Shown: piece by piece, positions 49,104 to 63,386 of the stretch
How the letters are laid out: the number at the start of each line of letters is the position of its first letter
How positions within the stretch are numbered: the first letter of the stretch is position 1
Assembly: GCA_022579005.1 (NCBI GenBank)
Contig: MU401474.1
Span: 1-64,000 of the forward strand
DNA length: 64,000 nt
Source of the DNA: Poronia punctata
Lineage: Eukaryota; Ascomycota; Sordariomycetes; Xylariales; Xylariaceae
Direction: 5' to 3'
Program-made: the position numbers and the translations under genes
The notes under the pieces: generated by a model
What the model saw: only the letters and a program-made list of their open reading frames with translations
Told to the model about the DNA's origin: nothing
The model's database searches: none

Positions 49104-52100
49104 GGTTGACGTAACGTTCGCTTCCTCTGTCCGCTAGCCTAGCAAAGTATTCCTAGTAGAACAATGTTGTCGTAGGGAAATAGTCGCCGTATGAATCCCG
49201 TCAATAACAATTAAGTAATTTTGGGAAGGATACGTAAGCTAGGCCACGGCAGCGACGGCGAGGTGCAAGTAAAAATAGTCCGAACCAAAGACGACGAGAA
49301 TTGGTAAAAAGAAGGGAGGAAGTGTTTGGTTAATAAAGTTGACAGCAATATGCAATAACGGCGCCGTTCGCTCTTCGTCTAGTGTGGCGCTAACGAGACT
49401 GGATGCTTGCTGCGACAGGCGCGACGAGGGAACAAAGGCCCGAGTAGGCAATGTCGTTATAAAACGGGGGATCTGGCCCCAGAAAAAAGTAGATGAAGAT
49501 ACAAAGTTGGTCCGGTTGGTACCTTGTTCGGCTCTGGCGATCTCAACCGCAGAAGGCCAGTAACCTAGTAAATAAGAGGATTGTACGTGTATGGGAAGAG
49601 AGAAAGGCACACACAAAGTATCTTGTGAAGACCGGACAGTCTTATATCAGTTGGGCGGGGAAGATACGATTTCTCAAACTTTAGTCCCTTGGACTGTATA
49701 GGATGACCCAAGTTATCAATCTCCGTAAAAAAAAAACAGAGTTGAGCCCTGCAAGGGGTTGATAGCAAGAATAGGATGCGATTGTACAAGTAGCCCGAAA
49801 GCTTGTAGTCGCAAAGGCGATTTACGAGGTAGGCCGGCAGGACACACGCCTAGGAGCGCACCTGCAGCTAGACTAGGTGAACCTGGGTGAAGGTTTTGGC
49901 CGATAGTAAAGTATGGATGTATGTAGGTGCAGGGTAATAGAGGATGCTAAAAGCTGTGCGCTGCATGCGCGCAAGGGAGCTTCTCTAAAGGTTTAGTAGA
50001 CACTGAGGCGGCTAGCCAGTAGGTGGGGGGATGTTGCTAGGTTAGATGTTGAGGTTGCGGGCACCTATACGTATGTGTAAGTAATCAAGATCGCAAATCG
50101 AAACGACCAGGTACGTACATGTAACCTAGCTAGGTACCTAGGCTAAGGTGGGATAGTGCCTGCGGGACCTAAGTACAACCGTGTGTGTCGATACTGCAAG
50201 TTGTAATACCTGTCCTGGTTAGGGATGGTTAGAAATGGGCTAGACTAGGGAGAATCTCCTTTGCAGCTTATTACAAGGGTCTGGTTGCTGTGCTCGGAAA
50301 GACAAAAAAAAACCAGGATGGGAGGAATAAAGAAGCTCCCTTCTAGGTAATAGCCAGACTTCTGGCCAGGAAGGGGAAGTGGGAGGTACTACCAAATAAA
50401 GAGCTGTACTAGGCGCGGGAAGCCAAGCAACGCCAAGGTAAACCAAGCGGAGCCTGCAGGATCAACAAGGAGGACCGGCAGCGGCTTGTGAATGATGAAC
50501 TGATGAAGTGGACAGGGCTTACCTAGATTGTACTCGTAGTGCCCTAGTTTAAAGCAGTCAGTCGCAAGGTTACTTAATTACCTAACGTAAAGTTATACAC
50601 GTACACGTAAAGGTAACTTTGAAACAAATCTACCCTGTACGAGTATGTGGTCGTAGATAATGCTGTACCTATCAAGGCCGTACCCTGTCAGTTTAGGTAC
50701 CTAGATAATTATCTACTAGTACCTGTACTGTTGTATCTTGAGTCGCTGTGCAAAAGACCGGATCGGCGCTCGGATAGTATTCAGCAGGTTCAATTCAATT
50801 GCTGGCTTGCTGAGCGAGGACCGCCCGATGCTCTTTTTCGTCTCCGGTCGGATTGTCGCTTCCTCTTGAAGTTGGCCAGATTAACGTAAGCCGACGTGAG
50901 CGTGGGTTGCAATTGTGCTTATATGAAGGTCGCGCGTCTGAAATATAATTTGTTCACCCTTTTCCTTCCCTTTTGGCTTTCAGATTTTTGCTTCCCTCCC
51001 TATATGCTGTAACGTCCCTTCTGACCATCAAGCGACCACGGCGGACCGATTTGCTTTCTTGGGTGTTGGGAGGATTAGGTAGGTTGGCTAATAAAGGAAG
51101 CTAGCCGAGTGGGTATAGTGGCTATTGGTATTATAGGTAAAGTATGTAGGCAGGTAGTTAAGGTTACTGGTATGGGGATAGAGCGATGAGGTGAAGTACA
51201 TGTAGGTGAACTAAACCGGTAGCTGAGTAAGTACGTCAATGTTGCGTCTAACGAGGCGCTTTGTTAGTCGATTGTGATTCGGCTGGGCCAAGGCTCATGG
51301 GATCAGGAATTCCTGAAGCCCCGATTCCCGAGGGTTGTGCAATTGTTCGATTGTTCGATCTAGAGGGAAATGTAAAAGTCACGCCCTCTAGTCAGCCAAC
51401 AAGGCGTACACACTGGCGCAACACCGCTATAGACCGCGGCACGTCGGGGTGGTGAGTTTTTATCTTTTTCTTTCAGGATACGATGGTCCTCATGCGTTTG
51501 TACGTTTGTCTGTTGTTGTTGTTGTTGTTTTAGTAAAAGGCAAACACGCTGACTTGAACACCAATCTCTTTTCATTAGGTTCCCGCGAGGTATGAAGACA
51601 CCGCCAACAAATATACCTTAATATGAGATCGCTAGGGCCAAAAGAGCAACAAATAGTCACAACCACGGGGATTGGCGCTGGCGCTGGCGCTCGCAACAAA
51701 GTGGCTAATAATAACGTTGACATCATGGTTGTAGTACAAAGGTAGGTTAGGTTAGGCTAGGTAGAGGTAGGAATTACACCACGATTTTACTAACGTCTCG
51801 AACCCACAAACATCCTCCACTAGAGGAGAAAGCGGTAACAGATAAACTGAGGTGAAGAAATTATTGAAATCCGGGCCCGACAATCGCTCTGTTTTTGTTG
51901 TCTGTACCTGAGAGGCCCGCGACAACAGAATAAAGAGAGGCCACAGAGGGTATCAATATGCCGAATGATTGGACTGAAAAGACGATCCTTGTGGGAACTT
52001 GGGAAATTTGGAAATATTTTTTTCTGGTTGAGGTGACTTTGTCGGAGAGGGGCGTAATGGGACCTTTCTCTGTCTAACAGAAACCAACTTACATTGCAAT

Positions 52101-55100
52101 GAGGTAAAGAAAGACTGGGCGGCGGATAGATAGTTGTCAATAGGCATCTAATACGCCGATAGGTATTCTTTCCTGCCACTTGCTAACAGTCCTCAACTCT
52201 TCACCAACCTGTGGAAGGCTGTGGGCCTGTAAGCTAAGGGGACGACAGACAGCAGAATGCGATGTAGGTAGGTAGGTATCCGAAAATTACTGTGTTAATG
52301 ATAGCGTTGGTGGTGACGGTAACAGTAATTGGTTAGGAAAAAGAGACGAAGGGTCTTGGTAAATGTAGTTGTAGGTGGCAGTCACAGCCTTGGCATTGTG
52401 TTCTTACCCATTCCTGCTCTTGTATTTATTTATTTTTTCTGCTTTCCGGCGGGGGTAAGTTGGGGGTGTTTAAGAGCACCCCCGTCCTTTCCCTCTCTCC
52501 TTTGGCTATCCCATCTCGTTTTCTTTTTACAGGTATGCATCTGACATCAAATGGCGTAAGACGTGTTGTTGGGTCGAGTGAGATGCGATACCATGCAATG
52601 CCTCGGGATGGCCTCGGGATGCCGTTAGACTGAGGTTAACATCAAGGCCATGGGATGCGTGTGATGAGCACAAAGTCCTGTCCGGGGTCGTGTTACTTTA
52701 CCTACCGTATAGGCTATCTACGTGTACACAGACCTACTTGCACAATTGATTTGTATGCTTTCGTGACAGCGGTTCCGTCGATGTACTCGCAGATCCATCT
52801 CCGCCGCAAAGAGTTTTGTCTCGACTACCATGTAACCTAGAACTATTGGAAAGAACGATGTACCGGGTACTTTCCCCGTCTTTTGTCGTACTTCCAAGTT
52901 TCTTTGACTTCCTCTCTCTTGCACTCACTGCTTTGGTCTCGATAACCCCCGCGATGAGATCCAGGGTTTTTCTGACACGCGGTGCTTGCGACGACATGCT
53001 ATTGGTGAGAACAATTTATCTGCACGTATCTCCTCACATTAGGTACATAGCCCATCTACCGCACGAAGCACCCCTGGCCAAGCCCGACGTTGCAATGTTG
53101 GGTAAGGCTTATTGTTCTTGTTTTGTGTCCTACAGAAGCTACGAGTAAACACGGCTCCATATCTCATCGCGGGTAGATGGATCAGGATCAGATGGGGGTC
53201 GTTGAGACTCCCGTCCACGGCCCACGGCTAACGGGGACTTAGGACGGGGTCCATTTTCGCGTCGGCTACCATTCAGCTTGGAGCTCTCCGGGGTAGCTGT
53301 CGATCTCCTATCTAGTCTAAATGAATAATGTCAATTAGTTGAGTTTTTATGCCAGCACAGGAGCCGCAACAGCCGGCGATGCCCGTTGTTTCTACTCAAC
53401 TCATCTTTTTGTAGTTCTTATGCGCAGGGCAGATATTTCGGAAGTCCTGTCAAAAGCCAAGGCGACTATAATGGAAATGATGAGTCTGCCAATCCTGTAT
53501 GTCGTTTATTACCTATATAGATATGTAGGTTTATAATTCTCCATTTGGAATCATTTGTCCGTGATTTGCAGGGCAAGCCAAGCAGTCAGCGACCGCTGAC
53601 TTTCGGTGCCCAGCCCCCAGAATATACGGTTTGCTCCGACACGTGTACTCGTAGAATAATGCACGTACTAGGATGGTCGCGCCTACACCGTGACACTTAC
53701 GATGACGCCCATCACCACCATTACCACAATGTATTTGTGCATGCCACTACGATATGGATGGGATCCCGTACCTCGACTTGGCTATACTAGGCAGAGATTG
53801 CTTATGTATACATAGCGGCATCGACTCCTCGAGCCTACGCCTATCACCTTATCTCTATTTCCGTTCATTTCGCCACGATCCTTTTGCCTCTTTATTAGGA
53901 GTGATGAGCTTGGCTCTTCGGTACACGGTGTTACTTTGTGACCAGTCCCTTGGCTTGGCCATCCTACGCCGAGATCCCTGCAGCGGCTTCTTGACTGTCA
54001 GCCCCTCAGCAATCTTAGCGCAACCTTAAACAGTCATTCTTACTTCTCCTTATGGTATGTGCATGTTATAGTTATCGCCTTCGCTGCTGGGACTAGTCTA
54101 GTCAGGACGAGCATGTATTCAGCCCTCGCCGGCTCCTATTTGCCCTGCCCATCCATGGCTCTCTGGTGTCCTGCATTGGTTTAACCTAGCGATAGAGGAG
54201 CAGGGGACGAGGCAACAATGACTGGATAGGCTTCGGCCTAGGATCTAGTGAGCCTGCGTGATCTCTTACATGATCTGACATGCGTGCCGTTCGAGCGCAA
54301 AGTATGGGTAGGTCTCGCCCCCTGCCGGCTGTGGGATATCTGGTCGATAGGGCTTCCCAGTCCTACCGAAGAGGATATTAGAGGAAACGGACCAAAGAAG
54401 CTACGTGTACATGGCTGCATAGCATACAATCTTTATACGATCACATGACAAGATATCGTGCCTCGGATTTTCCTCTTCATTCTTTCTCCTGAGGCACGGG
54501 TCCTCGACACATAGATGAGGTGCTAGGTGAGATGCGCTCGGCCTCGTTCCGTTCCGCCCGCCCACAAGTCTGCGCGCCGCTAGTACGGGGTCAGTAGTAG
54601 TGGGCTGCGATTGATTGCTTCACATTCTTTATCAGTGGGCGTTTCTTGGCCTATTTACGCAGCCAAGCATTCGGGACATGGCGTCCGTCTTACTGCTTGC
54701 ATCTGACAGCCAAGACGGTGCATCTAGCAGACAGGAGTGCGACAGGCGCGCCACAAAGATCGAAGGCAGATTGTATTAGAGTATGGCAAGATCTGCACAG
54801 GAGCTTGGCACTGGTGGTTTGGCCAGGGTCCTTTGGCCTAGGGAAGCAATGCGAGACAGGCATACTGGACCCTCAGACCACGGTCTTCTTCATGTCCGAG
54901 CCTATGGCGGGGACGGGATGTTCACATGGGCCTTATCGGACGGTTGCCAGTTGCGGCAGCGTGTCTACGAGATCAGTCTCGGCATGCCACGGCGGTCCCT
55001 TTTCCCCATGGATCTAGCCACAGTTGGCCAGCAGTGCGATTCGCTCGCCTCCTACGATGGCACAAGCAGGATCTCGGTCCGCTCATGATGGGAGGAGCGA

Positions 55101-58100
55101 GTTTTGTGAAAATTATTTCATGGCCGAGCGGGCTCATGACTTGGCCACCTCCTCTCCGGTAAAGAGGTGACATGGGCAGCGTTTCAAGGCGACACGAATG
55201 GCCCCGTACAAATCCAATGTCGATGAGCTTGTCTGATGAGATGGCTGCTATGTTCTCGGCTCAATCCAGGTTTATCAGATTGTTGATTACCCATGGCTCG
55301 TCTTTGTGGTTCGCTGGGTATGAAAGAGACTTGTCTGATCGTCCTCGACGCTACGAGGTGTATCCCCTTCCCAATCAGACCGGAATTGATCCACGTCGGA
55401 CGCCAAGTCCTTTGTATTAGTAGAGTTCACGGCTCTCTTTGCCACCGCCAGTGTTGTGCGACATTCAAACATTATCCATTTGTTCGGCGTGTTGTATGGC
55501 GGCCTTGGCAACTGAGCCAGGGTGAACAACGGCGGCACAATTAGTGGATAACTTGAAGAGGCCGCGAAAAGTAAGTATCCAGGCAAGCAAGAACAAGCAG
55601 TGTCCAGTCTCGAACTTACGGAACCAAAGCGTCGGTATGAAGACGTTGTAGTCCATCTCATCCTCGCTTGCGGGCATGTATCTGTAGCATGGCAGCTCTG
55701 TTTTTGTCCGGGGTCAGAACTTGAAGCGGCGTGATATATGTCATCAGCGAGTCGAACAAGACAGCTGGCGACGAGTAACCCGGTGTCACGAATTGGACAA
55801 TTCCTGTCATGTCAATAGGCACCCGCAGGTAAGCAAGTAGGTATCTATGTATGTAATATGTCTCGCCGACGATATGCAGCAGGCACTCGGTCTCGATACA
55901 GGGGTTAGCTGAGCTAGGCTTTCTAAATTACCCGAACAGCAACGTGCTCTCCTAATCTGTTGAGCTGTGTTGCACATGTGTCTGACTAATAAGAAGTACG
56001 GAGTAGAAGTCGGGATACGTGTACGAGTAGGTAATCTGCAGACTTACTGTTTAGCTAAGCTGGCACGCTGGTTGGGTGAGGGTGGGTCTCTGCTTGCTTG
56101 CTTGCTTACGAACTCGTCAAGATTACCCAAAATACCCATTTCTTGCGTCTCATGGTTTGCTCCTCTCCTGTCTGTCCAATGTCGTACAATTGCGGAGTAT
56201 CACCTTTGGTGCGACTGGAAATTGCACTTGGCTCTTTTGTTAGGCAGCTCCATACGCGACGATGCAAAGTTCGTCGTATCTGATCTACGATATGCCGTAA
56301 AGGTGAACCAGCATGGAGCGGCAAGCATATCAATCGACGACAACTTAGCCAGTTTGCATAAGTCGTTTCGAGGCATATCTTGGCGTACAGAGTCAGAAAC
56401 AACATAGCCTACCAGTACAGATCATTTTATGATTTTGAGAACACCGCCAGCATCTTCCGACTGAAGTGTTTCCATCCACCGGGCCGAAAACGGGACCGGC
56501 CAACTTACGTACCGTACCTACTGTGTAACGTTGGTGTTTGTTGAATGATTTTATGTAATTAGCAATATAAATGATTTGTAGTAATTATTACTAAAAAAGA
56601 GGATGATTGTAAATGATAGGATTTAATGGGGTTTAGCTACATAGTATGTATTTACTAGGTTAGGGTCCCACGTCCACTTATTAGCCTACTTCAAAAACAA
56701 TGGAGAGAAAACTTTTCCATCGTATCCGCTCTTGCACCACTTCCTTTATTAAATCCTCTTCACTCTCGTACTTGGTTAACCTCTACATGAGGTCCTCAAC
56801 CCCTTCAGCCCTCGCAACCATGATAATAATTCCGTATGCAGGGTCCGTTGTATCCTTTGCCCCATCACTCGCGTGTCCCTTTTAACCACTGGCATCGAGA
56901 TTGGCCGACTGTCGCAAGATTCCTCCGGTAAACTCCCACACCTCGGACCACAATCCATCACCTTGTCTTTTTCCTGTATCTCTCAATGGCCACGACTCAT
57001 ATGCTCTGCCTTCCCCATCTGGACACATGATCCGTGTCCGACCGTTTCTGCTGTACATCCCTCCCACACAGTTGTCACGCAAATGTTGAATTGCCATCAC
57101 CAACGATTGCCGGAACAATATGTGCAAAGTTCCTGGGTAACTAGGTGACCATCAGCCTTGCTGTACCTGCACCTCTGAAATGCTTGGCTAGTGGCCTTGC
57201 TATATCCAGCCCACTCGACCGGATTGCGATTGCAACATTGTCCTGCAAGCACACGCGCTGCTTTCGTCAGTGTATCATGTTCACTTAGCACTGGTGGTTG
57301 ATGGTACACCCCAGTCCAATCACAGCTTCCTACACTCCTCGGTTGGAGGTTTTCGACACTAGCTGTCTTTAACTGTTGCAACAAGCTCCCGGCCCCCCTG
57401 CCAAGTTTACGAACTACAGTCACTCAAAGCTTATCCCAACGGTTCCTCTCGCCTTCAAGTGAAGGGCGTGGGGGGCCAACTAATGTGATTGTGGAGCGCT
57501 TATAGCTCGTTTCCACTGTTTGCCTAAATTGGTCTTTGGTATACCCGCTCACACGAGCTCTTGAGAACGCAGACTTGGAACCCACCAACAACCAGAAGTG
57601 TCAAGCTGCGCCGGTTGTTGATATCTCATCACGTCGTATCAATGTCCGCGCTAGGCGGTATGTTCATCACAACATCGACCACGCCTAGGGGCAGGGGTAG
57701 CCTGTCTTCGGTTGCAGGTCTATTCATTATGTTTCAACTATTTCGTTATCTGGCGCTCGGCTTCCCTAAAACTGTCTGAAGCTTTCCCCGCTTGCCCGGC
57801 ATTTCTCGGCAGGGGTGAACTACTGACGCATGCACACATGCATATGCTGATGTATTTGAGCGGCTGCGCAGCTTACTCCGGGAATGTGTGGAAATCTGCC
57901 TACCTTCCTCTTTTCTCCCCCACATCTTTCTCCGCTACGGGGTTATTATCAGCAGCAAATTTGGATCACTACCAACAACGCTTGTACTTTCCTGATTCCA
58001 GACTCGTTTACTTCTAAGCCAGGTCACAGGTTCACATCTTTGATGAGACTGTCACTATAACCGCCGGGACTCTCGCGCCACAACCCTAAGTGTTGTTCGA

Positions 58101-61100
58101 TCTTTCTGCTTCAAGGTTGCGACCAAAGGTCTCAGGCCTTGAGTGTGCCTTGTGTATCCCACCATACTTGCATGTCTGCGCCTTCCGTCTTCTCCATCCC
58201 GGGATTTTCGGTTCCAGTCAGTCGGGTGTGGCCGTCGCATATGGGCCATTGTGCCACTTGCCAACCACGGCTCGCTAGAGGGCATGGGAATTCCAACCAT
58301 GTAACCTGGTGTATAGTGAGCCCCTCTCTATATGCCGAGTTATGGGGTCCGGACTTGTTCGAATTCCTTCGAACCATTCATCATTCCTTCGACGTCTCCC
58401 TAAAAGGTCTCGTGGTGCTAATGCAAAAATACGTTATATTGTCTCGTCCACAGCACGAACACCACCTAGTATTGTGCTGGACAACTGAATCGGATCGTTT
58501 CACCACTGTTTTGGTGCTGCATCTCTTGACTATCTCAGCGCAAAGGCCTCATTGAGACCCCGTCTCGGTTAGCGACTAGGCAACATTTATCGATGCCGCC
58601 GTCAGGGTCAAGCTGCAAGCTAATGATGGTACCATGACGGTGCGCCCTTGCCGTAAGTTGTACGTTCTGCATCGATCGGTGAGTCCCAACGCCGGCACAT
58701 GTCAATACGACATACGACTAGCTTCGTACCACTAGCACCCTGATTATGTAATGTTGTTTTAAATCCGCACACCCCTCCCTTCCCCATGCCAGCAAATACG
58801 CTTTGCGTATATCGGCATTCGCCATCAAATCTATTGATGCGAGTGTTTTCGCTCCTGGCAAAGATCAAACTATCTACCCGTTGCTGGGCGCCCGGATTTG
58901 AGAAGCCGTTTTGTGCCTCTTGGAAAGTTCGGGAATCAGTAGAGGTTACATGTCTATTTCCAGACAACGTATCTGGCGTGTTATGTGAAGAGGGGTACTC
59001 CTTCTTGGTGGTGATAGGATCTGAGTAGACTAGAGAAAGGATCATAGCAGATTGAGTTAGCATTACCAACTCGGGTATATCAATCCGCTGATCTTATTAG
59101 GGGTCCGCGAGGTTACGGAGCCGTCGCTCCTGGGCGGGGCCGAAGCCGAGCTGCTGGAAGGTCCCATCATATTATTATACCATTCAATTTCGTCACCATA
59201 TCACACAGTCAAGATTCGCTCGATTACTTACCAGGTGTTTTCGACGAAGAACTTCGAATATGAAAGCAGTCTACAAGGAACCCTTGGGTTACACCTTGTA
59301 TGTGGGGGCGGGGGTGTCGCGCAACATTTCCTGTTTTGTCTCTCAGCTCCCGTTACCCATCCTTCTCATTTACTTTTGAACAGTAAGTATCTAATACATC
59401 CTATCAAAAAAGAATACAACGAGACGCCATTATAGAAGTGTCACCGAGGCTTCCAATATATTCAACGTCATTTGCAGTAGGTACAGGCGAACCCTCCCAC
59501 ATGGAACGAGTCAAGGCGGAGAACTCGTCTACCTCTGCCCTCCACTACAAGCCAGATCCCAGTCTTTGGTTGCAGTGAAGCGAAAAACAAGCTTCACCAA
59601 GCATCCGGAACAGATGCCGGGATCGCTTGGCTTCTGGTAAGATATTATATATCATCATATCCGGGTTAAAGCCGCACCTGTCTCTCACTCCCACTCTCTC
59701 TTAGTTAGGGCAAGAGCGACGACATTGCGGCGTAAGCGCTCTAAATGGCCTGATGCCTTTCTATCTCGCCTCGCAAAGGGCGTTCATATGGGGGTCGTAT
59801 TGCGACCAGAAGAGGCGACTGTAAGCTCCCGGTGAACATAGTGTTTGAAGTTTTTAGAGTTGTAGGGATGTATTCAGCTCATTGAAAGATACACAAGTAT
59901 CCCGGAAAGGTGATGTTGCAAGGTCGTCCCAGAGTGGAAACGCCCATGGATTCCGACCATGCAAATACGTTGCAACCCCCAGACAGCTGGACTCGCCCAA
60001 AATAAGCAAAGTGAAGCACCCTTCATCGACCCAATGGCCGACACCACCACCACCCTCCGAGTTCGACTTCATGTCCGAGCTCTCTGACAAGAGGTCGTCT
60101 GCGGGGTAGGCATGGGCTGCTGTCACTGGACGGGCGGTGCATGCACGCCGACGACGCAGAGTTTTTAGCACGTCAGCCAAATTTTTAGTCATTCGAGTTA
60201 GCGTCGATACACATGTGTCAGACACAGCCAGAATGAGTGGGAGGATGTGTATCGTAGATGACTAGCACGCCCGCGGGGACTTTTGATGGAAGACAAATAG
60301 GCCGTGAGTGGCGGATTCCAGTCTAACTTCGAAGGGCCGGGGGCCCTGTATGTATCCCGCAAACGCAAGCCACAAGTTGACAGAAATAGGTATGGTGATA
60401 TGTAAGTATAGTCTGATATTGACTTCATTCAATATTAGGTAGCGAGATAAGCAACGCCTAGACTACGCGCCGGTTGCAGAGGTGCAGCAACAGAAGCGTA
60501 TCACAAGCAACGTCGGTCGGTCCAGGTATTCCCCTTCGTGGTTATGGGGGAGCCAACCTCCTATTAACGAAACAAGCGATGAGGCACTGCTCAACGCCGC
60601 TCTCGCTGTGCGTCGCCCGGTTTATACGGAAACTACAATGATATTAGAGGGAGATTAGAGCCAGATCTCTCCTCCGCAGCCAAGACTATGACCACACAGT
60701 CCTAGACCAAATCCAAAGGATTTTCGGCAAGTACTCGTAAGCGCGGGTCGGTCCTTGGAGCACCCTATTTGGGTCGTTCGCGCGAGGATCAGGATCAATT
60801 CTTCCTGTCAATTTTTCGGTTCTTCACAAAGCCCTACCCACGTGCGTGCAGTTATGGGATACGACGTATACAGACAGATACGACATACATGAGCAGTAGA
60901 AAGGACGAAGCAGAGACGAAGGTATCGACATGCCGCAGCGACGTTTAGGGGTCGGATAAAGTCTTACGGGGAGATCGACATGGGCAAAAAGCGAAAACCA
61001 TGCGATCCAGGTGTTTCTGATACCAGAGAAGTTCTTTCCTGCCGTGAAACTTCAGGCGGCATGTTCTCTCGGCCAGAAATGTTCATGTGTGTGCGCATGT

Positions 61101-61424
61101 GTGTGGCTGACTTTCAGCTAGTATTATAGCCTACCTTGGGTTAGGCCAATGCTATCCCCGCGATGTTCTGGGATCCGTCTCTCCGTTCGCCGTCGGCGAT
61201 GCTGTACAGTAACGACTTCGTTCAGGCCCAAACGCAAGCGAGTGGCCGGGTCACTCACTCACACAATCCACCCATTCACCTAGGTATACTAAGATATACT
61301 AGGTAAGGTTACAACTTGCATTTCTTCCCGTAGGATTTCCCGCTGTCCACCTCGCCAAGAGTGACCCTGCCGGCTTCAATTGTACCTACCTGCCTGGAAA
61401 AGAATAAGCAGGGCGAACTTAACT

Positions 61425-61451
61425 CGAAACAAAACAAAACAAAACAAAACA
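61425..61451. repeat. (AAAAC)n microsatellite
   Basis: About five AAAAC units in an otherwise unremarkable intergenic stretch. Confidence 0.85.
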
Positions 61452-62185
61452 GAAGAGAAGAGAGAGGGGCGGATTGCAGCGAACCCATTTCTGCCCAGAC
61501 TTCAAGTCCACCGCGCGCATTTGCTTACGAAACACTAGGCTAGACTAGAGGGGCGGCGCCTGCCGTATACACACGGACTCCATATAACCAGTAAAAGTGC
61601 TTCCTCAGGCCGGAAGCGGCGGGCCCCTCGCGCTTCGATCTCATGCAGGCCAAGACGTTTTACTGCCAGCCAGCTATGCGGCTGATGGCAGATTTTCTCC
61701 AGGGTGGGGAGGGATGATAGGCGAAACGAAAGTAGGGACACGGGCAACAAGGGGAATAAAACATCTTAAACCTGGGAAGGCAAGTGGGATTTCTGTTGAG
61801 GATTAGAAGTTAGGTAAGTGGCCAAAAAGGAATGATGGTGAAAGATTTAACAACGGTCCAGACTCAAGAATAGGGAGAGGGGGGAAAGAGCAAGTTTACA
61901 TGGGGAAGTAACAAAGGAACATGCAATTTGCAAGGGTCCTGTCTTAGTAATCCGGTAGAGGGCTGGGCAAGGAATCTTGGCGACAGACTTGGCAAAGCTT
62001 CATTTTTTCCTTCCGGACGGGAAAACTATGTTCTGACGGCATAGACAATAATACCACGTACATAAGTACATACATAATCGCCGTAAAGGCAGGGCGCTAA
62101 AAAAAAAAAAAAAAATCGTACGGTAATGGAATAAGCCGAAGGACTATCTTGATAATCGCTGACCGAGCTTAGCTAGCGACCTGCA

Positions 62186-62212
62186 GCCTGTAGCCTGTAG
62201 CCTGTAGCCTGC
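62186..62212. repeat. TAGCCTG heptamer repeat, about four units
   Basis: AGCCTG-TAGCCTG-TAGCCTG-TAGCCTG runs without interruption; intergenic. Confidence 0.85.
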
Positions 62213-63365
62213 GGACGAGGGCGAAGTACGTGCAGCAAGGCCAATGTTTAAACCCTAGACTAGTTTTTACTATCTGGTACCTAACTACAGTAACGCGTGA
62301 CTGGGCTGCAGAAACGTATAAAGATTAGGATATCTAGGGTAAGGCTGGGCTAAGCTAGATATAAACATCTGAAAAGAGTAATTGCGTCGCGGCCGGGAGA
62401 GAAGACAACTGAAATGAAGAAGGATCAACGATTAAGAATAAGAAGGGTAAAGTACAAGACTCGACAATCCCTGACTGAAGAAATGCCAATATCATTTATT
62501 TATAATAAGTATCCATCAACGAGTTTACGAGTAGATACAGCAACATTGTCTCATCCATAATCTATCTACATCTGGGTAGATTTCCCTTGGCGCGGCCAAT
62601 TTACCTTACTTTTCCGGAAGCCAAGAAGGGGGACCCCTTCTTCCTCCCTCGAGATAGTAGATCTCGATGCCTTGCTTTTGAACATTTTTCCCCCTCCCCG
62701 CCATTCAAGCGTCTACTATGTATATAAATACATTTTTACCCTGTTACCCTGTGCAGCCCTGTATAAAAGATTCACGTAACAAGCAAAAACGCGGACATTT
62801 TTAAAATTAGTTACCCTGTTTGCAACTCTATCTTAATAAGCTGAAAAGTAAAGTAGATATGATAGATAGAAATTATAGACGTTACATTTAAGGCTTATAG
62901 GAAACGTGTCTCTGCGCTTTAGGTTAAGGTTAGTCGGTTTCAAATGCAATGCGCGCGCGCGCCCGCCAGCGCGTGCACGACATGCAAGGTTGAAATAGGT
63001 TTAGTTACCTAAGGTACGTAGGCAAGCAAGCACGCAAGAAAGATAGGGTTTCGGGTTGTTCAAGGGCCTGAGCCTCTCTTTAGCTGCAAGATACCTACAA
63101 ACACGTACATATACACGTATACACGTAAATGATCTGCAAACGGAAAGGAAGTGGAAAAAATTTACGAGTATAGGTAGACAAGAACACCTATCTATCTATC
63201 TATCTAGACTAGGTAGGCAAGAAAGAAAAAGTCTGCCTAGACTATGCAGATGGATTGATTGACATGGGAACCGATAATGCAAGAAGAGAGGGGCGGCCAC
63301 CGGGTATCTAGGGATCGGACATTTTTTTCCTCCCCTATTTTTTTCCGTTTCGGTTATCTAAAAGG

Positions 63366-63386
63366 TTTTTTTTTTTTTTTTTTTTT
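63366..63386. repeat. Poly-T tract, 21 bases
   Basis: A pure T run. Poly-A-rich tracts follow at 63485-63525 on the same strand, so the stretch could fold back on itself. Confidence 0.9.

Noticed and set aside
49239..49616. 125-codon minus-strand ORF upstream of the copper-fist gene
   Set aside because: Not joinable to the MIIDGEKF start and without a domain; most likely promoter or leader DNA.
59854..60225. 123-codon minus-strand ORF
   Set aside because: Low-complexity GGGG patch and no motif; an opposite-strand ORF overlaps it.
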